From an uncultured Spirochaetia bacterium (GTDB lineage: Bacteria > Spirochaetota > UBA6919): a stretch of DNA of 6,381 nucleotides. Within the stretch, counting starts at the first letter, position 1. Each line of letters starts with the position of its first letter. Positions 6,209 through 6,381 of the stretch are shown here, in pieces. Below the pieces are notes generated by a model, which was not told the origin of the DNA, did no database searches, and saw nothing but the letters and a program-made list of their open reading frames with translations. The DNA is taken from the NCBI GenBank assembly GCA_913053665.1, contig CAJXGR010000193.1:1-6381 (forward strand). Reading direction: 5' to 3'. Position numbers and translations under genes: made by a program.

Positions 6209-6381
6209 ATGGAACAAACATTATTTCTTGCTCAACTATTGGGCTCTATTTCAATTATTTTATCAATAGCTATTATTTTGCGTCGTAAAATGATAGTTCA
6301 TATTTTAAGTGATTTTCTTAAGGATAGAACATTAGCATTTATAGTTGGCTTAATGGAAGCAACTGGTGGGTTAGCTTTGGT
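6209..6381 (+). CDS. Small integral membrane protein of unknown function, 5' part only
   Basis: An open reading begins at ATG 6209 and runs off the window after 57 complete codons. Residues about 4-24 form a strong hydrophobic helix (LFLAQLLGSISIILSIAIIL), followed by a positive Arg-Arg-Lys turn, an amphipathic stretch with Asp and Lys (28-40) and the start of a second membrane helix (about 41-57, with GLMEATGGLAL). This layout resembles small conserved multi-pass proteins of unknown role that I recall from uncultured bacteria; no function can be named. No Shine-Dalgarno sequence precedes it; TATATA at 6199-6204 could be a -10 element for a nearly leaderless transcript. It starts one codon after the ATPase stop and in the same frame. 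GC is about 31% by hand count, below its neighbours, suggesting DNA of different origin from the preceding cluster. Confidence 0.6.
   Translation, partial: MEQTLFLAQLLGSISIILSIAIILRRKMIVHILSDFLKDRTLAFIVGLMEATGGLAL

Overview
The window reads as bacterial DNA of moderately low GC (about 40% in the sampled coding sequence, by eye). It has good Shine-Dalgarno sites and a tight, one-strand gene arrangement. Nothing in it fixes the phylum. No tRNA, rRNA, CRISPR array, insertion sequence or integrase is visible.

Layout: positions 1-322 are non-coding leader with an AT-rich hairpin at the left end, an imperfect 13-bp direct repeat and two candidate promoters. They lead into three plus-strand genes that look like one operon. 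These are (1) a 1021-residue SNF2/RapA-type ATPase at 323-3388; (2) a 378-residue Mre11/SbcD-type metallophosphoesterase at 3434-4570, 45 nt downstream; and (3) the N-terminal half of a Rad50/SbcC-type coiled-coil ATPase at 4574-6205, 3 nt downstream, with its ribosome site inside the end of the nuclease gene. Positions 6209-6381 hold the start of an unrelated small membrane protein in clearly more AT-rich DNA (about 31% GC by hand count).

How the parts may work together: nuclease plus coiled-coil ATPase is the Mre11-Rad50 (SbcD-SbcC) plan for processing DNA ends and structures, and the SNF2 motor would be a DNA translocase or remodeller feeding or directing it. Several traits separate this from housekeeping SbcCD: a Gln in place of the usual metal-binding His in nuclease motif I, no cysteine anywhere in the ATPase half that is present, an apparent beta-rich insert where a zinc hook would be expected, and the linked SNF2 motor. 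A DNA-repair or anti-phage role is an inference from composition and linkage, not shown by the sequence.

The most important caution is that the Rad50-like gene stops in the middle of its second coiled-coil arm. It lacks the signature motif, Walker B and the C-terminal lobe, and the DNA changes character at the same point. This is either a real recombination or deletion breakpoint or an assembly chimera, and it limits what can be said about the third component.
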